A DNA stretch of 64,000 nucleotides from Celoporthe dispersa (Eukaryota > Ascomycota > Sordariomycetes > Diaporthales > Cryphonectriaceae). Position numbers and translations under genes: made by a program. Where the stretch lies: NCBI GenBank assembly GCA_016584495.1, contig WAID01000001.1, forward strand, positions 186,001 to 250,000, in the 5' to 3' direction. A model generated the notes under the pieces. That model did no database searches and was not told the DNA's origin. It saw only the letters and a program-made list of their open reading frames with translations. Shown piece by piece: positions 32,798 through 44,509 of the stretch; position 1 is the first letter of the stretch, and every line of letters starts with the position of its first letter.

Positions 32798-33954
32798 ATG
32801 GCGTCATTTTTACCCTTGCTCCATGACCTGCTGCCCATGATCATACCGGCAGAGGTTCATGTTGCCCGCGGCGCTGAGCTAGTTCCCACTGAGGAAAAGG
32901 CCGAGAGGCCACCATGGTACCGATGCCCTCGAGGGGGTGAGGGAGGCATCCGGCCAGTCTACAGAAAAGGGCCGTGGTGTGGATGCTGGTCCCCCAAGGT
33001 CACCATCGGGATCGATCTGCGAGGAATACGAGCCGATACAGTTGCTCGACCATGAAGAGCATCGCAGATCTGCAGCTGGCGTCGCTAACAAGCAAGAGAA
33101 TGCGGACAGCCTTTCAACTGCCGCTGGAAATGCGTCGGTACCACCGCCGGCAGACGGCCCGAAAGTCTTTCGTAAAGATGTGATGGCTGGCATCACTGAC
33201 AAGATGTGCGTCTCAGGTAAGCCGCCGATCAATCATTTCTTTGTGTTTCGGGTTTGAGCTGTCTTTTGCTGCGTCTTTTCCTTTCCAGCCTCTCATGTGT
33301 TGATGTATTATTCCCTTTGATTTCTCCTCTTTCATTCCTCTATCTATTTGTTTCCTGCTTCCTGGCTCCCCCCTGGGGCCATCCTGACAGGTTTCGACCG
33401 AGACGATTGGTTGAACTTTGCCATCCTCGAGAGGACCAAGGCATTTATCTCTGCTGATTACTACTTGTGCTGCTCTCTCTATATACTTCGCTGCCTGTGG
33501 CTTGTCATGGGTCTTCTGGTAACCTGCAGCAGTTCTCACGGTGAAACCGAGGTCCGCATCGGTAATTCGTCATTACGGTGAACAAGGCAAGTGTCCATCC
33601 CTACATTCTTCTTCTGGGGAGACCTGGTCCTCCTCGCGCTCCATACTGACGCCATTCCTAGATACTGTGATATACGCCGCCACTGGCCACGGCGTCCTTC
33701 TCACCAGCCCGGCTGTGAACATAGTTAGAGGTCTCAGGGCAGACATCAAGGGCGAGCTACCCAGTCTCGAGGAAGAGCAGCCGCGCCGCCTCGAGCTGGA
33801 ACCCGGTGACTTTGCACTCATCCCTGCCTGGGCCGAGCACCAGGTCGTAAATGAACACAGCGATGGTGACGTGAGCTGGGTAGTAGTCCGAAATGGGAGC
33901 AAGCCTGAACGTGTGGATCTGGATGGCTGGGGCGGCAGGACGATAGAGGAGTGA
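32798..33954 (+). CDS. Small cupin-fold protein (four-exon model, 5' part tentative)
   Basis: Proposed exons 32798-32936, 33076-33216, 33530-33586 and 33662-33954 sum to 630 nt (209 residues). The 3' half is firm: VLTVKPRSASVIRHYGEQ joins across an intron to DTVIYAATGHGVLLTSP, and LEPGDFALIPAWAEHQVVNE then WVVVRNG..VDLDGWGG complete a double-stranded beta-helix (cupin) with a His in each half. The third intron has a GC donor (CAAG/GCAAGT) and TAG acceptor; the joined Asp codon supports it. The second intron is long (313 nt). The first exon and its junction were chosen on phase and splice consensus only, because the frame around 32880-33075 has no ATG. Function is unknown: cupins include dioxygenases, isomerases and storage or binding proteins. 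Confidence 0.55.
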
Positions 33955-35750
33955 CTTACATAATTACTTACTACTTATATACATGGCCCCTGCCGCGGAA
34001 CCGACCGACGCAGAAACCTCTCGAGCGCTTCATACGCAGGATGGGAGGAGGAGGGGGAGAACAAGCAGCGGGGTGGGGATTATGCAGTCCTGAAGAGCAT
34101 CTGGCCCTATCTGGGAAGCATGTAACCTCGCACCATACCGCGCGGCATCCAACTCGTGCATGTCTTTGTTGGGAAACTCAACGCGTGTCCACTCGGCTTC
34201 AATGTGCTGTGCAATCTCTTCGTGGGTGTAGGAGTGAACTTGGTGTCCCTACCACATTACTTTTCCCTACCAGATCTTGCACAGGCGGCACGACGCCTTT
34301 GGGCCTTCCTTGCCTTCACAATGCCATCCTAACACGGCCAGGCTTTTGTCTGGCCGTCCTTTCCCGAAGACATCTGATGCTTGCGATGAATCCTGCGAGC
34401 TGTCAGTTCACTCTTGATCGCACCTCGCCTCCACTCTACTCTCCACCTCTCCGCTTCCAATAGCACCGCTGGTGCTCTCGAGTCTTGTCCCAATCAGTCC
34501 CTCTGGTCGCGACGGAGGACTCCCGCAGCGCCATACATACTTACACAAGCCGACAGCACTATGTATAACGCTATTTTTGAAACTGTATAAAGCCTACATT
34601 AGAAATGAATAACGACTCTTGAACCCAGTTATTGTCCTGGAGTCTGTCTGTCAGGAAATATGGCGCATCTCACGGTATAGTAGAACAATACCTACCCCTT
34701 AGCTGTAGGCCAAACTTTTACGACTAATTGAGTTTAATCAATGGAAACGCAGTGGACACTTTAGCAGCACTTTTTTTTTCGGATGGTACGCTCCACGACG
34801 TGCTCTGCCAGCTGGCTTTCGCGATTTGTGTGCCGAGATATTCGGTCGCCTGTCTCGGCAGCACCCGCAGATGTGACCAGCAAAGACATATGACGAGAAA
34901 CAACCCCCCGCCTGACTGGGTGAAATCTGGGGTCGACAGAAGCGGGTTGCTCCAAGAGGAAGGCGAGTCTCCGCGCAAGAGGTGACTCGCAGGATGCAGA
35001 TGCGACGCGGATGTAGCGGAACCGTCCGCAGGGCCAGGCAGAGTCAGATGCCGAGGGAGTATCGACGGGGGAGTGTGGATGAGTACGTGCCGTGGAGAGA
35101 CTGGATCATGGAAATGTCGGCAGTCCGGTCAGAAGCAAAGGGACTGCCGACGGTGAGATTGGCTTGTCGCGGGGGCGGTGGGCACAGGTCCCCCTAGTGG
35201 ACTGCAAGCTGCAAGCACAGCCTGATGACGAGATGTTGTGTGCAGTGTGTCTTGTCGTCGGAGATTCAGAGAAAAAGCGCCGATGGTGTGCACAGGCCCT
35301 AAGCCTAGCCGATGGAGCCGCAATTTTGATTTGTCCCAGAGGGTCTTGGTCTGACACGGATCGTTCAGGGTAGATTCCCCAACCTTGATTAAAGCTCAAA
35401 CAAGGGTAGGTGATGGCGGTGATTACTGGCCATGAACTGGGCACTTCGGTGGTCCTCAGATCGTCTTGGTGAAGAATGCCAGCAGCACTGATCACTTCGT
35501 GGCGGTGAGTCGATAAGCCACAGCCTGCTGTGAGATCAGCCATAAGCTGTGGGCAAGCTGGCAAGCCACCTTAAGTGCAAGGTTGGTTGCCAAGTCGCCA
35601 AGTTGCCCAGCCACATCGGGATGTCGGAGCTTGTGCTGTCCAGCGCCGACGTTCTCCTCAACTCGAACTGTGTCGTGCTACACTGTACCATACTCCTATG
35701 GTAGTAGTACAGTAGTAGCTCCTTATATGATGTGGAGTTAATAGTTATTG

Positions 35751-35782
35751 CTCTCTCGCTCTCTCTCTCTCGCGCGCGCGCG
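35751..35782. repeat. CT tract running into (CG)n
   Basis: CTCTCTCGCT-type repeats change to a pure CG alternation of about 12 bp at 35770-35782, an unusual composition in fungal intergenic DNA. Confidence 0.8.
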
Positions 35783-36778
35783 GAGAGCACTCAGCCGTCC
35801 GGACGGAGGTTCCGGACCAGGAGGGCACCCAGCGGTCAGGCCCAAGCTCGCTGCGTCCAGCTCAACAAGGCTAATATAGCCGTTCGCCTATCCAACAAGA
35901 GGAGTGAGGGTTGCGAGATGGCGCTCTTTTCGGACGGACGATCGGACGAGGATGGTGAGGTCGGGTGCCGCCCTGCGGTGTGTATAGCTGGGGGCTGCCA
36001 TGCAGACCGCCGTTCGGACGAGACTGGCAGTATGAGTCGTTGTTGTCAGGGAGTTGGTTCCTGCCTCTCGTGGTTTCTGGAGCAGGTTGCTAGATTATTA
36101 TGTTCCAAACCTCGTCTCCTACGTGAGACTCCAGAATCTGTCCTCGGGAGGTCTAGGGCTAAAGAGGCAGGCCGTCCCAAGACAACGGAGAGCGACCCGC
36201 TCGAAACGCCCATTACCAGAGTGCTGGATCGCGTGGCGACTGCGGGCCTTCGGACGACATGAAATGATACCAGGCCAGGCCACTTTTCATGCTGCTGCTG
36301 GTGCCTGGGGTGCTTCATCTGCCAAGGACGAGACAAGAAATCTCGACAGCGGAAGGCAAAGTGACGACATGTCCACAACGATGTCCCATCGCCGGTCCTC
36401 CCCCCTCCCCCATGCTGCCCAAATTTCCCAGCGAGATCCGTCACTGGAGACGTCGGCATGTCGGAGGTTATGGCAGGCCAGGGCCCTGGACGATCGTGCA
36501 TGGGGAGCGGGGGTCGATGCGACACACGTACTTCCTGTACGTGTTCCTCCATCCGTCACAGGAACATCGGCAAGCTCCTATGGTTGGACAACTAAAGAGA
36601 AGGATAAGTCACTTGGTGTACATGGCAGGTCGCGACAGTTTTGCTGCTATATTGGGTTGAGATGATCGTTAAACCTGTCGAGTAAAACAGGAGCGGCCCA
36701 CTCCACAGTACTGTCTGTACCTGGGTAACGATCGAGGGAGACGGACACCTCCGCCCCCACCCCCTTGGGCTCGAAACC

Positions 36779-36810
36779 AGCTCTCTCTCTCTCTCTGTGT
36801 GTGTGTGTAT
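36779..36810. repeat. (CT)n-(GT)n compound microsatellite
   Basis: About 9 CT units followed by about 6 GT units. Confidence 0.85.
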
Positions 36811-37975
36811 GTAGTATGTGCGTGTGTCTGCTGGCTGGGCAAGTGGGAATGGACAGAAACCTAGCAGCCAGAGACAGAGAGAGAGAGACAAGCAAGCCTG
36901 CTCGGTGAACCAGGTCTTCTCAACGCCCTGTCAGATGCGATGTCTGTGCCTGGTTCCAGTTTCCGAGTGCCCAGGAATTCGATCACCTGACAGTTTCGAT
37001 AGTACAGTCTGTCACAAATAGAACGGCCGCATAAGGAAACGCCAAGGGGATATGTTGGGAAAAGTTGTTTGTCGAATGAGAAGTCGTTTATTAGAACTGT
37101 TGTCCAGAGGTGGAGTGGAGGAAGCTTTGGGCTCGAGAGGTCACAGGCGTCACGGCCCCCAAAACAGTGCCCAGGAAGGTACAAGAGGGGGACATGGCCT
37201 GTACATGCACCTTCCTACATTCCCCTGCAGGGCACCATCCCCCCTTCCCAAGTCAAGAACTGCGGGGCTGCCCTCACCGTCACTGCCATAGCACCCGTCA
37301 GCGTCAGCGCCAAACCCCGGCCAGGGCCCTGTCACCCGCCCCCTCCCTCCTCAGTTGATCAGCCGAGGGAAAAATACAGTTTGCACCAGTGCCCATGTGC
37401 AGCGCCAGCTACAGGGCTCCAGTTGTTTGCGGCGTGTGCCAGCCGATCACATCATCGACGCGAGGACGTTGCAACACCTGCACCCTCAAATGATGAGTTT
37501 CAGAAGGAAAGTAGACTTGGCCCTCAGACTGCAGACAGACAAGCCAGCTACTCTTCGTCCTCCTGCAGCTTCCTCCTCCCGTCATACTTTGACACAGTAC
37601 ATATTCAACCTATCCCCATCTCCCCTACCTTAACCTTAGGTCGCCTTCTCCCTTTTACCTTCCTAAAGTGTTCTCAGGCCTCAAACCATAGCTACCGTTT
37701 TACTTGAGCGTATGCATCATCGTCACCATCACCACCACCATCATCGTCGCCTCGAGTTCTCTCTTCTCCTTTACTACTACTGCTGCTGCCTGCTGCTGCT
37801 ACTTTTACTTCAGTCGTAGTCTTGTCTCCTGTGGCAAGGTTCGATACATACATACATGCCATAATAGTAATACGTCGCGCGCATAACGGTCAAGCACAAT
37901 CGCCTAGCACCAGCTCGATAGAGAGAGAGGGAGAGAGAGAGCATCTTCAACAGTGCAAGAGACGAGACGTACATA

Positions 37976-39913
37976 ATGTTTGGTCTGGCAGCTATGGACG
38001 GCGCGTCCAGGCCCTGCTCTATGGCCCTGGACTGGTCTGCCGAGTATCCTCTTGACAGCACATCAACAGGTTGGAGCTACACCTTTTCTACCTCCCTCTA
38101 CAGGTGAACATGTGCACGGGAAAGCGTGTCGACCAGGGCTGTAGCTAATTCACCCTTATCTAGGCTCAGAGGGACAGTTCTTCACGGCTCAGCCGACGAC
38201 GACGACGACGACGACGACGACGGCTAATCTTCTTACCTTGCCTCGTCTCCCTTCCGAGCTGATCGACCACATCCTCTCCTACCTGTCGCCAGTCGATCTC
38301 ACCTCGGTCAGCCATGTATGCCGCACTCTGTACGCCCACGCCAGGGCGGACCATCTGTGGCAGCGCATCGTGCAGTCCAACGTGCCAGGTGTCAAGCTTA
38401 CCACTCCTCACCCTTGTGCCTCGTTCCGCGAGCTCTACGTCGCCCACGACCCGCACTGGTTTCTCACGAAAAACAAGGTCTGGTTCGGCGACGGGAACTT
38501 CGCCGGCAAGATGATCATTGCCCGATACGACGAGTGCCGTGGCGTGATAGAGGCGCATCAGCTGCTCGGCAACAACATCCTCTCGCCCTCTGCGGCCAAC
38601 AGCCCGAGCCTGATGGACGGCGACGTCCAGATCCACCACTTTGACCCTCAGCTTCACCTACACCTCGACAAACCTGTCCTGCGGATAGACGCCGACGGGC
38701 AGGAGGCCGCTGCTCGTGCCGACAGCTCCAGGTCATCCTCCCCTTCCGCCACCGCCACCAGGGGGCCTCTCAGGCCTCGCACAGTGGGGCACCAGCCTCA
38801 GCACTGCTCTGGGGGCCACAGCCGTACCCAACACTCCGGCTAGCGTTCCCAGGTACTCCGAAGAGACGTACATGTCACTGGACGACAAGGTCCCCGTCTC
38901 TGCGTTCGACACGTTCATGCTGGCCCGGGCTCTGCCTGCCCCCGAGGCCGAGGAGCTAGGCCGTCAGCCCTTTCCACACGGCAATGTGTGGCCCCCGCCA
39001 GCCATTCCGGCCGCAGAGAGGGTGACGGCTGCTCCCGTCATGGGTGGTCTTGCGGACTCGATGTCACAGGAACACCGGCCCACGCAGCGTTCCGAGATCA
39101 GCGCGACATCGTTCCGGATCCGGAGCTGGATGGAGGCGAGGCCGGCTGGTATGCCCATGGAGAACAGGGTTTCGTCTCACTCCTTTGGCAGCGACAGCGA
39201 CTGGCTCTTCGACTCCGACAGCAGCGCGTATGGTCAGGCCTCTCGTCCCTGGCTGCCTAGCTACCTGTACGGCGGACGCTCGGCCCCCGTCGCCCGCATC
39301 GGCGAGAGGGTGACAACGTTCTCAACGCTGGACCCTGAGCTGTACACACCCACAGCCGACCAGCCTTGGAAGGGCATATGGGTAGGCGACTTTGGCTCAC
39401 ACGGGTGCGAGTTTCTCCTCGTCAAGCAGAACCATCCGACCCCGTTCGACGAGGCTGCCTTCGACGCCACGCGGGCCAATGGCGAGACGGATGACGAGTT
39501 CGCGCTGCGCAAGACAGATGCCAGGAGGTACCGCGGGAGTCTCGAGGCCGTCAAGCTGACTGGTGATGTCAATGTGCCACGTGGGGAGTGCAGCATCTTT
39601 GCGGATGACCTCGGCGACGATGGCTACGTGACAACGGTCGAGGAGCAGCCCTTCACGGGCGCGAGGGTCGTACGCAGCAAGGGCCACATTGCCCGCCCCG
39701 GCTTCTTAAATGGTGAGTTGTGACCCGGTCCAATCTTCACATGCAGGCCGGGATAAACCAGGAGGCTAACAAACCTGGACACGCACAGATCGATTTATCG
39801 AGTCTCAACTGATCCTGATCTCGGAGAACAGGATTGCGCAGTTCTGGGTGCACTTCAACCAGATCAGCTTCTTTGAGAGGGTCGATATCGACAAGTTCTT
39901 GGCGTGCAGCTAG
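37976..39913 (+). CDS. F-box protein with FBXO31-like C-terminal domain, one-base frame break
   Basis: Model: exons 37976-38069, 38164-39712, 39789-39913; 588 residues after one base is removed. The F-box is clear: LPRLPSELIDHILSYLSPVD..VCRTLYAHARADHLWQRIV. It is followed by HDPHWFLTKNKVWFGDGNFA and, near the end, PWKGIWVGDFGSHGCEFLLV, a pattern shared with FBXO31-type substrate domains, then IAQFWVHFNQISFFERVD. F-box proteins link substrates to Skp1-Cul1 ubiquitin ligases. The first exon is tentative: the F-box frame has no ATG of its own, runs through an (ACG)n Thr tract, and opens at a TAG acceptor; the matching upstream donor (GTTGGA, 38070) is weak. The frame shifts +1 between about 38690 and 38760; one G fewer in 38697-38699 gives DADGRRPLLVPTAPGHPP. 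The last intron (39713-39788) is canonical. Confidence 0.8.
38192..38222 (+). repeat. (ACG)n coding microsatellite
   Basis: Nine ACG units in the frame of the F-box gene, giving a Thr run just before the F-box. Confidence 0.8.
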
Positions 39914-41824
39914 ACTTGTGTCTAGATGACCTGGTCTCGATATGGTGTATATGGGTGGGGGCGTTTTGTGACGGTCGTCTCTTTCTTTGCATGACTGGAG
40001 ACATGTCTTTACTTTGGCGTAGGTCGTGCCCAAATGTGGCACAATTTCTTGGGTATTCCCAAGAAGAAACGAAAAAAAAAAAAGGATCTGGACATGGCGT
40101 CGGTGTTGCCTTCGTCGTCTCAAGCGGCTGCGTTGCTTTCCTTGGTTGGGTCCTTCAAACCTGAATCTGAATTATATCTCCTCCGAGACATCACAAACAA
40201 GCAATTTCATCATGGAAGTGACTCGACTTACTGGTATAACATGATGATCTCTGCCCCGTCTCCCTGTCTCGCCGTCTCATCCTGAATCCTTCCCATCGTG
40301 TGCAGAGGCTCAACGTAGGTATGGAGTATGGCGGCAGCCGCCATTGAGACGAGAGTTAGAGCGTGCGTGTTTGAAAGCGGTGTGGTCGTCAGTGTGGTCA
40401 AGAATTGCACCACCCAAGCCAAGAGGGAGGGGATGCCTTCTAGAAGAAAGAAGGTTGTCTGACGTGCTTGAAGCCGCAGGCGAGGGAAGGGACAAAGTAA
40501 AGTACAATAACGAGAGAGGGAAAAAAAAACCCTTTGCTCCACCGTCGGCATTTTGATAAATTTTTGGAAGAGCAATGAATAAATGTTCCCATTTCCAGGC
40601 GGCCGAAGTGTGCGCCAGCCAGGGGCGGATATGGTCTTCGGTGCCCGAAGGCCAAACGAGATGCGCCGGGTGTGGCCCATGTTCAGAGAGGGTCGAGATA
40701 TGGGGCCAACCCCCCCCAGGAAAGGGAGGATCAGGGCGGACCTGCTGTGTTGAGACGTATCCAGCTGCCTGAATTGGCAGCTGTGCTGCGAAGAGATAGC
40801 AGGCGGAGGCCCACAGGTGCTGCGGTGATTGGAGAGGCGAGGCAGCAGCAGCAGCATGCTGGTTATGTGGGCGGGGCCACCAGGCCTCAGGCGAGGCACA
40901 TTCGACAGACGACGACGGCTCATGGCGGTTGGAAACGGCAGCTCGATGGCATCCATGGTGGCTGGCCAGGGGTGGTGAGAAGAAGAAGAAGTTCTTGTCA
41001 TCGTGTCTTACAGCGTCATCGTGCCTGCAATTCTACAGAGAGGAGGTTTGCTGGCAAAAATGACTTGAAGCCATCATCAAATCAGCCTTGGCACGCGGAT
41101 TCCTGTCATTTTGTTTCTACTTTCTTTTTTTTTCTTTCCTTCTTTTCTTTCTTTTGCTTCTCGCTCTCAGGGATCGCCTGCAACTGCTGCTGCTCTCTTT
41201 CGTAACTGAAATTCGACAGTCTGGTCGCTAAGTGTTGTTGGTCAAAAATTTGAAATAGAGTACTGTACTGGTAGGAGAACATTGTGGGAGCCACTAAGGG
41301 TTCTCTCTCGTTCATTCATTCTTTTCTTTTCTGTCTCTTCGCTTGCTTTTCCCTCACCTGCTTCTAACTCCTCGATGCGTCTGACTTCCTTGGCTCCGCT
41401 GCTGCATCCGGTGAGGTCCAGATTTCCTCCTCTCGTTATTGTTGTAATTATTTCTGCAGGCCGTCTCAATTCCCCTCTGCAGTGTCATCCATCAAAGGCA
41501 GTGACAGCTCACAGACGGGCACACCCTGCTGGCGGCCACCCCGCAGCCAATCAAGAGAGCGGTTGGATCACAGGGCCCCACTTGGGCCAACCGACGTCAT
41601 GAAAAGCTCACCACCATGGCAACTTCCCAAACAGCAGCGCTGGATTATGCTCACGGGAAGGGAAAGAAGAAGGGGGAAAAAAAAGGTCTTGCAAGACCAG
41701 CCGTCTTCAACCTTCAAGCCTCGAAACTAGAATCCTACACCGTAAACCATAGACCATTCACATTCTTCTGCTTGGGCTGCTGTCTGCCTCTTCTGGTCCT
41801 CTTCCTTTTCCTTCCTTCCTCAAG
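39914..41824. other. Intergenic, 1.9 kb, no gene accepted
   Basis: Contains one 257-codon open frame on the minus strand (41001-40228) that I do not accept as a gene (see rejected list), an A12 run near 40074, and CT-rich sequence at 41123-41157. The last 120 bp are the likely 5' UTR of the DUF1769 gene. Confidence 0.4.
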
Positions 41825-43122
41825 ATGGCAGAAAAGTACGTGCTTCGGGTCACGGCAGGGCCTACATACGACCTCGCTGACCATCAGGAGGTTCCAGTCA
41901 ACACTCCGGATCTCGTCAAGGTCAGAACCGAGCTGATGGATGTCGAGCTCAGCGTGCGCATCCAGAACTACAAGGGCCTCCCGCGCAACTCTCCCTCGAC
42001 CTCGCCCTACTTCTCTCACGAGCCGCACGCCACCAACAAGGACCAGTACAGCATCTCTTTTCGCTTCACTCCCAAGGATCCGTCTGCCGGCACCAACAAC
42101 ACCACCACCTCTTCTTCTTCCTCTTCCTCCTCCTCGACAGGCCGGCCGGGAGGGGACAAGGGCAAGGCTGCCGAGCAAGATGCCCCGGATGATGACGACG
42201 AGGACCCCGATGGCATCTCTGGCGCAGATCTTCAGTTTGGCAACGACTTTGATCATCCCATACGCGACCGTCTTCCTCCTGGCTTCAGCTACGCCATGAA
42301 GATTGTCAAGTGGTGGATAGACCCGGGCCTGGACGGCGACCCGTATGCAGACAGCCCCTATCTCTTCGGACCGGCACTGTCGTCCTGCAACGCCATCCAC
42401 GTGGGGCCAGGCACCTTCGACGAGGCCAAGGGCGGCCTGTGGGTCGAGGAGGGAGCGTCTGACGCCGACGCCAAGGGCTGGCGGCAGGACGTCGGGGCGC
42501 CTTCGGACGGCAAGGCTCGCATGAAGTGGGCTCTGCAGGACCAGAGCAAGGAGGACTGGGTCTGGGAATACGGCCGGACCTATGCTGTCGATTTCTTCAA
42601 CGCCTATATTGACTTCAGCGAGTTCGCACTGAGGCTGCCCGGCTATACTGTTCCCATCATGAAGTATTGGGACGGCCAGGGTCTCAGGTAAGCCTGAATC
42701 CCCCCTCACGTTTGAGAAGTTGGAATGTGTGTGTGTGTGCATGCATTTATGAAATTAAAAAAAAGACCCGGATTGGTTAACGTTTGCTGTGTTTGCTTCT
42801 ATACAGGAAAAAGCGCTCACATCAGCTCAGATACGTTCTTCGAAACAGGACAACCAAGCAGGTCTATCTTGTCATCCTCTTTACCCTCTACCTCAAAGAG
42901 GATGTCAACGAGGACGGGTCGCTCAAGCCAGAAGCTGCCCGCGCATACACCGCCGAGGCGGTCCCCGTCACCCTTGAGCAAGAGGCTGCTATCGCCAACG
43001 GGGAGGACGCCAAGGAGCCTGACTTTGACGGTGAAGCGGCGCTGGAGGAGGCCAGAAAACACCTCAGCGACGTGGATCTCACCACCGAGTCTACGGCGGC
43101 CAAGGATGACGATCTTGACTAG
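41825..43122 (+). CDS. DUF1769 / UPF0590 family protein
   Basis: Two exons (41825-42687, 42807-43122; intron 119 nt, GTAAGC donor) give 392 residues. Family features: the start MAEKYVLRVTAGPTYD, VPVNTPDLVKVRTELMDVEL with VRIQNYKGLP, PYFSHEPHATNKDQYSISFRF, a Ser/Asp-rich insert (about residues 95-135), FDHPIRDRLPPGFSYAMKIV, YLFGPALSSCNAIHV, and FFNAYIDFSEFALRLPGYTV leading to the joined KKRSHQLRYVLRNR. The C-terminus is acidic. Members are fungal cytosolic proteins of unknown function, such as UPF0590 proteins in fission yeast. No signal peptide or TM segment. The gene is intact as sequenced. Confidence 0.85.
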
Positions 43123-44509
43123 AGAGTCCGCTTGACGCTTGGAGAGCATCCTTCTAACAAGATCACAAGAGCATTCCGCAGGGGCCGGCCTCGACATCAT
43201 GAGCCCCGCGTCACAATGATAGGGAAAGCCATACGCCTCTTTTCTGGTGTCCTCGCTGCCTGCAGATGGCTTTTTGGCCCAGGACATGAGCACAGGAAAG
43301 CGGTACCCCCACAGGGAGCCACCACAGGAGGAACTTGCCGCGGTGAGGTGGAAGCAACACAGGTTGAAATACAGAGCAGGGGGCATAAACAGCAAGGGTC
43401 ACTCTTCTCACCTCTTCTTCGTCCATGACATGATGCCCGCGCCCTATATAGTTCCCGCTGCACACGGGATAATCCTCTAGCGTTTTCGAGACCAGGCCTC
43501 GCTAGCCGCTTCAAGAGAGGCTGAAAGTCTCATCGGTAGCATTCATTGTGAGGATTATCATTACAGCAGCCAAACATGGTACCTGAATCGCCCGCCTCTG
43601 CTATTTACCACCTCTTGCAACAGCAGGCCTGCCTGTCAAACTTGTGTCTGTTGAAGGATCGACTGACTCTCTCGGGAGTCTTTTGCGCGGCTAGTAAGTG
43701 TCTCTATTGCATCGGGCTCGTCGCCTTTCGAGATATCCAGATGTGGAGAGAGAAAGAAAAGACCTCCTCGAGAGGATCTCTACGAGTCTGTCGTACGGCA
43801 ATGCGAGGCATGCATCTAGTCATCCTGTGTGCACTGATTCCCGGGCAGAGCTGGCGCTTGGGTCCCAGATGCTTACCTCTTTCTTGTCCCCACGCATTGG
43901 TGCGATTTCATGGCTGTGCTCTCTCGACGCATTTGGTATGTTAAAAGACTTGGAGTCCCATACAGAAGAATAATATTGTGACGCAGACGATGTTCCTGAA
44001 CTTCGTCACAGTTCTAGAAGCATCGTCCACCGAGAATCTTCGAATCCAAGTTCGCTTCACCATCGCTGGGGGCAATTGCAGACCAGTCCATACCACGATA
44101 CCCAGCAAATATTAATCAAGAACAAGATAGTATCCAATACCGAAATACCCACGAAGCCTAGTCAATTTCATGCCACAAACGCGGAAACGAAATCAGGCTG
44201 CTATTGCTGCAACATTTCATCCGTCCTGCGTCATCCTGAGGGGTCATTTCTCCTCTCTGCCGGCTCGTTCTGCATTGCTCCGAGCAACTCACAGATGCTA
44301 CCTCAGCTGATCGCCCTCTTCGCCTCTCAAATTCGCCATGCACCAAATCCTACCGAGCTCACAACTTGTAATAAGAAAGCGAGCGGTGGAAGAAAAAAAG
44401 AAAAAAGAAAGAAAAAAGCTTAGTGATATTTCACATGGCAAAAGTGATTCGCTATTCAGTCTGCTTTCCCTCGCCAGTGCTTTCAAGTCCAGCACGAGCA
44501 TAAGCAGCC
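43123..44509. other. Intergenic, 1.4 kb, no gene recognised
   Basis: Only short frames without motifs. The right end, with an A/G-rich tract at about 44390-44420, leads into the GH79 gene start. Confidence 0.45.

Larger units (their letters stand above)
33955..37975. other. Gene-poor 4-kb region
   Basis: The longest stretch without a supported gene. Open frames up to about 200 codons occur but lack motifs and plausible splice structures. It contains a CT/CG microsatellite (35751-35782), a CT then GT tract (36779-36810), an imperfect hairpin near 35682-35713, and CAT/CAC-rich sequence near 37719-37745. No transposase, reverse transcriptase or long terminal repeat was recognised. The right end is promoter/5' UTR of the F-box gene. 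Confidence 0.45.

Noticed and set aside
36054..36665. 203-codon plus-strand frame in the gene-poor block
   Set aside because: No motif or codon bias, and overlapping frames on both strands are equally open.
40228..41001. 257-codon minus-strand frame with an ATG start
   Set aside because: No family motif, no convincing composition and low-complexity stretches; likely chance, though RNA-seq could reopen it.
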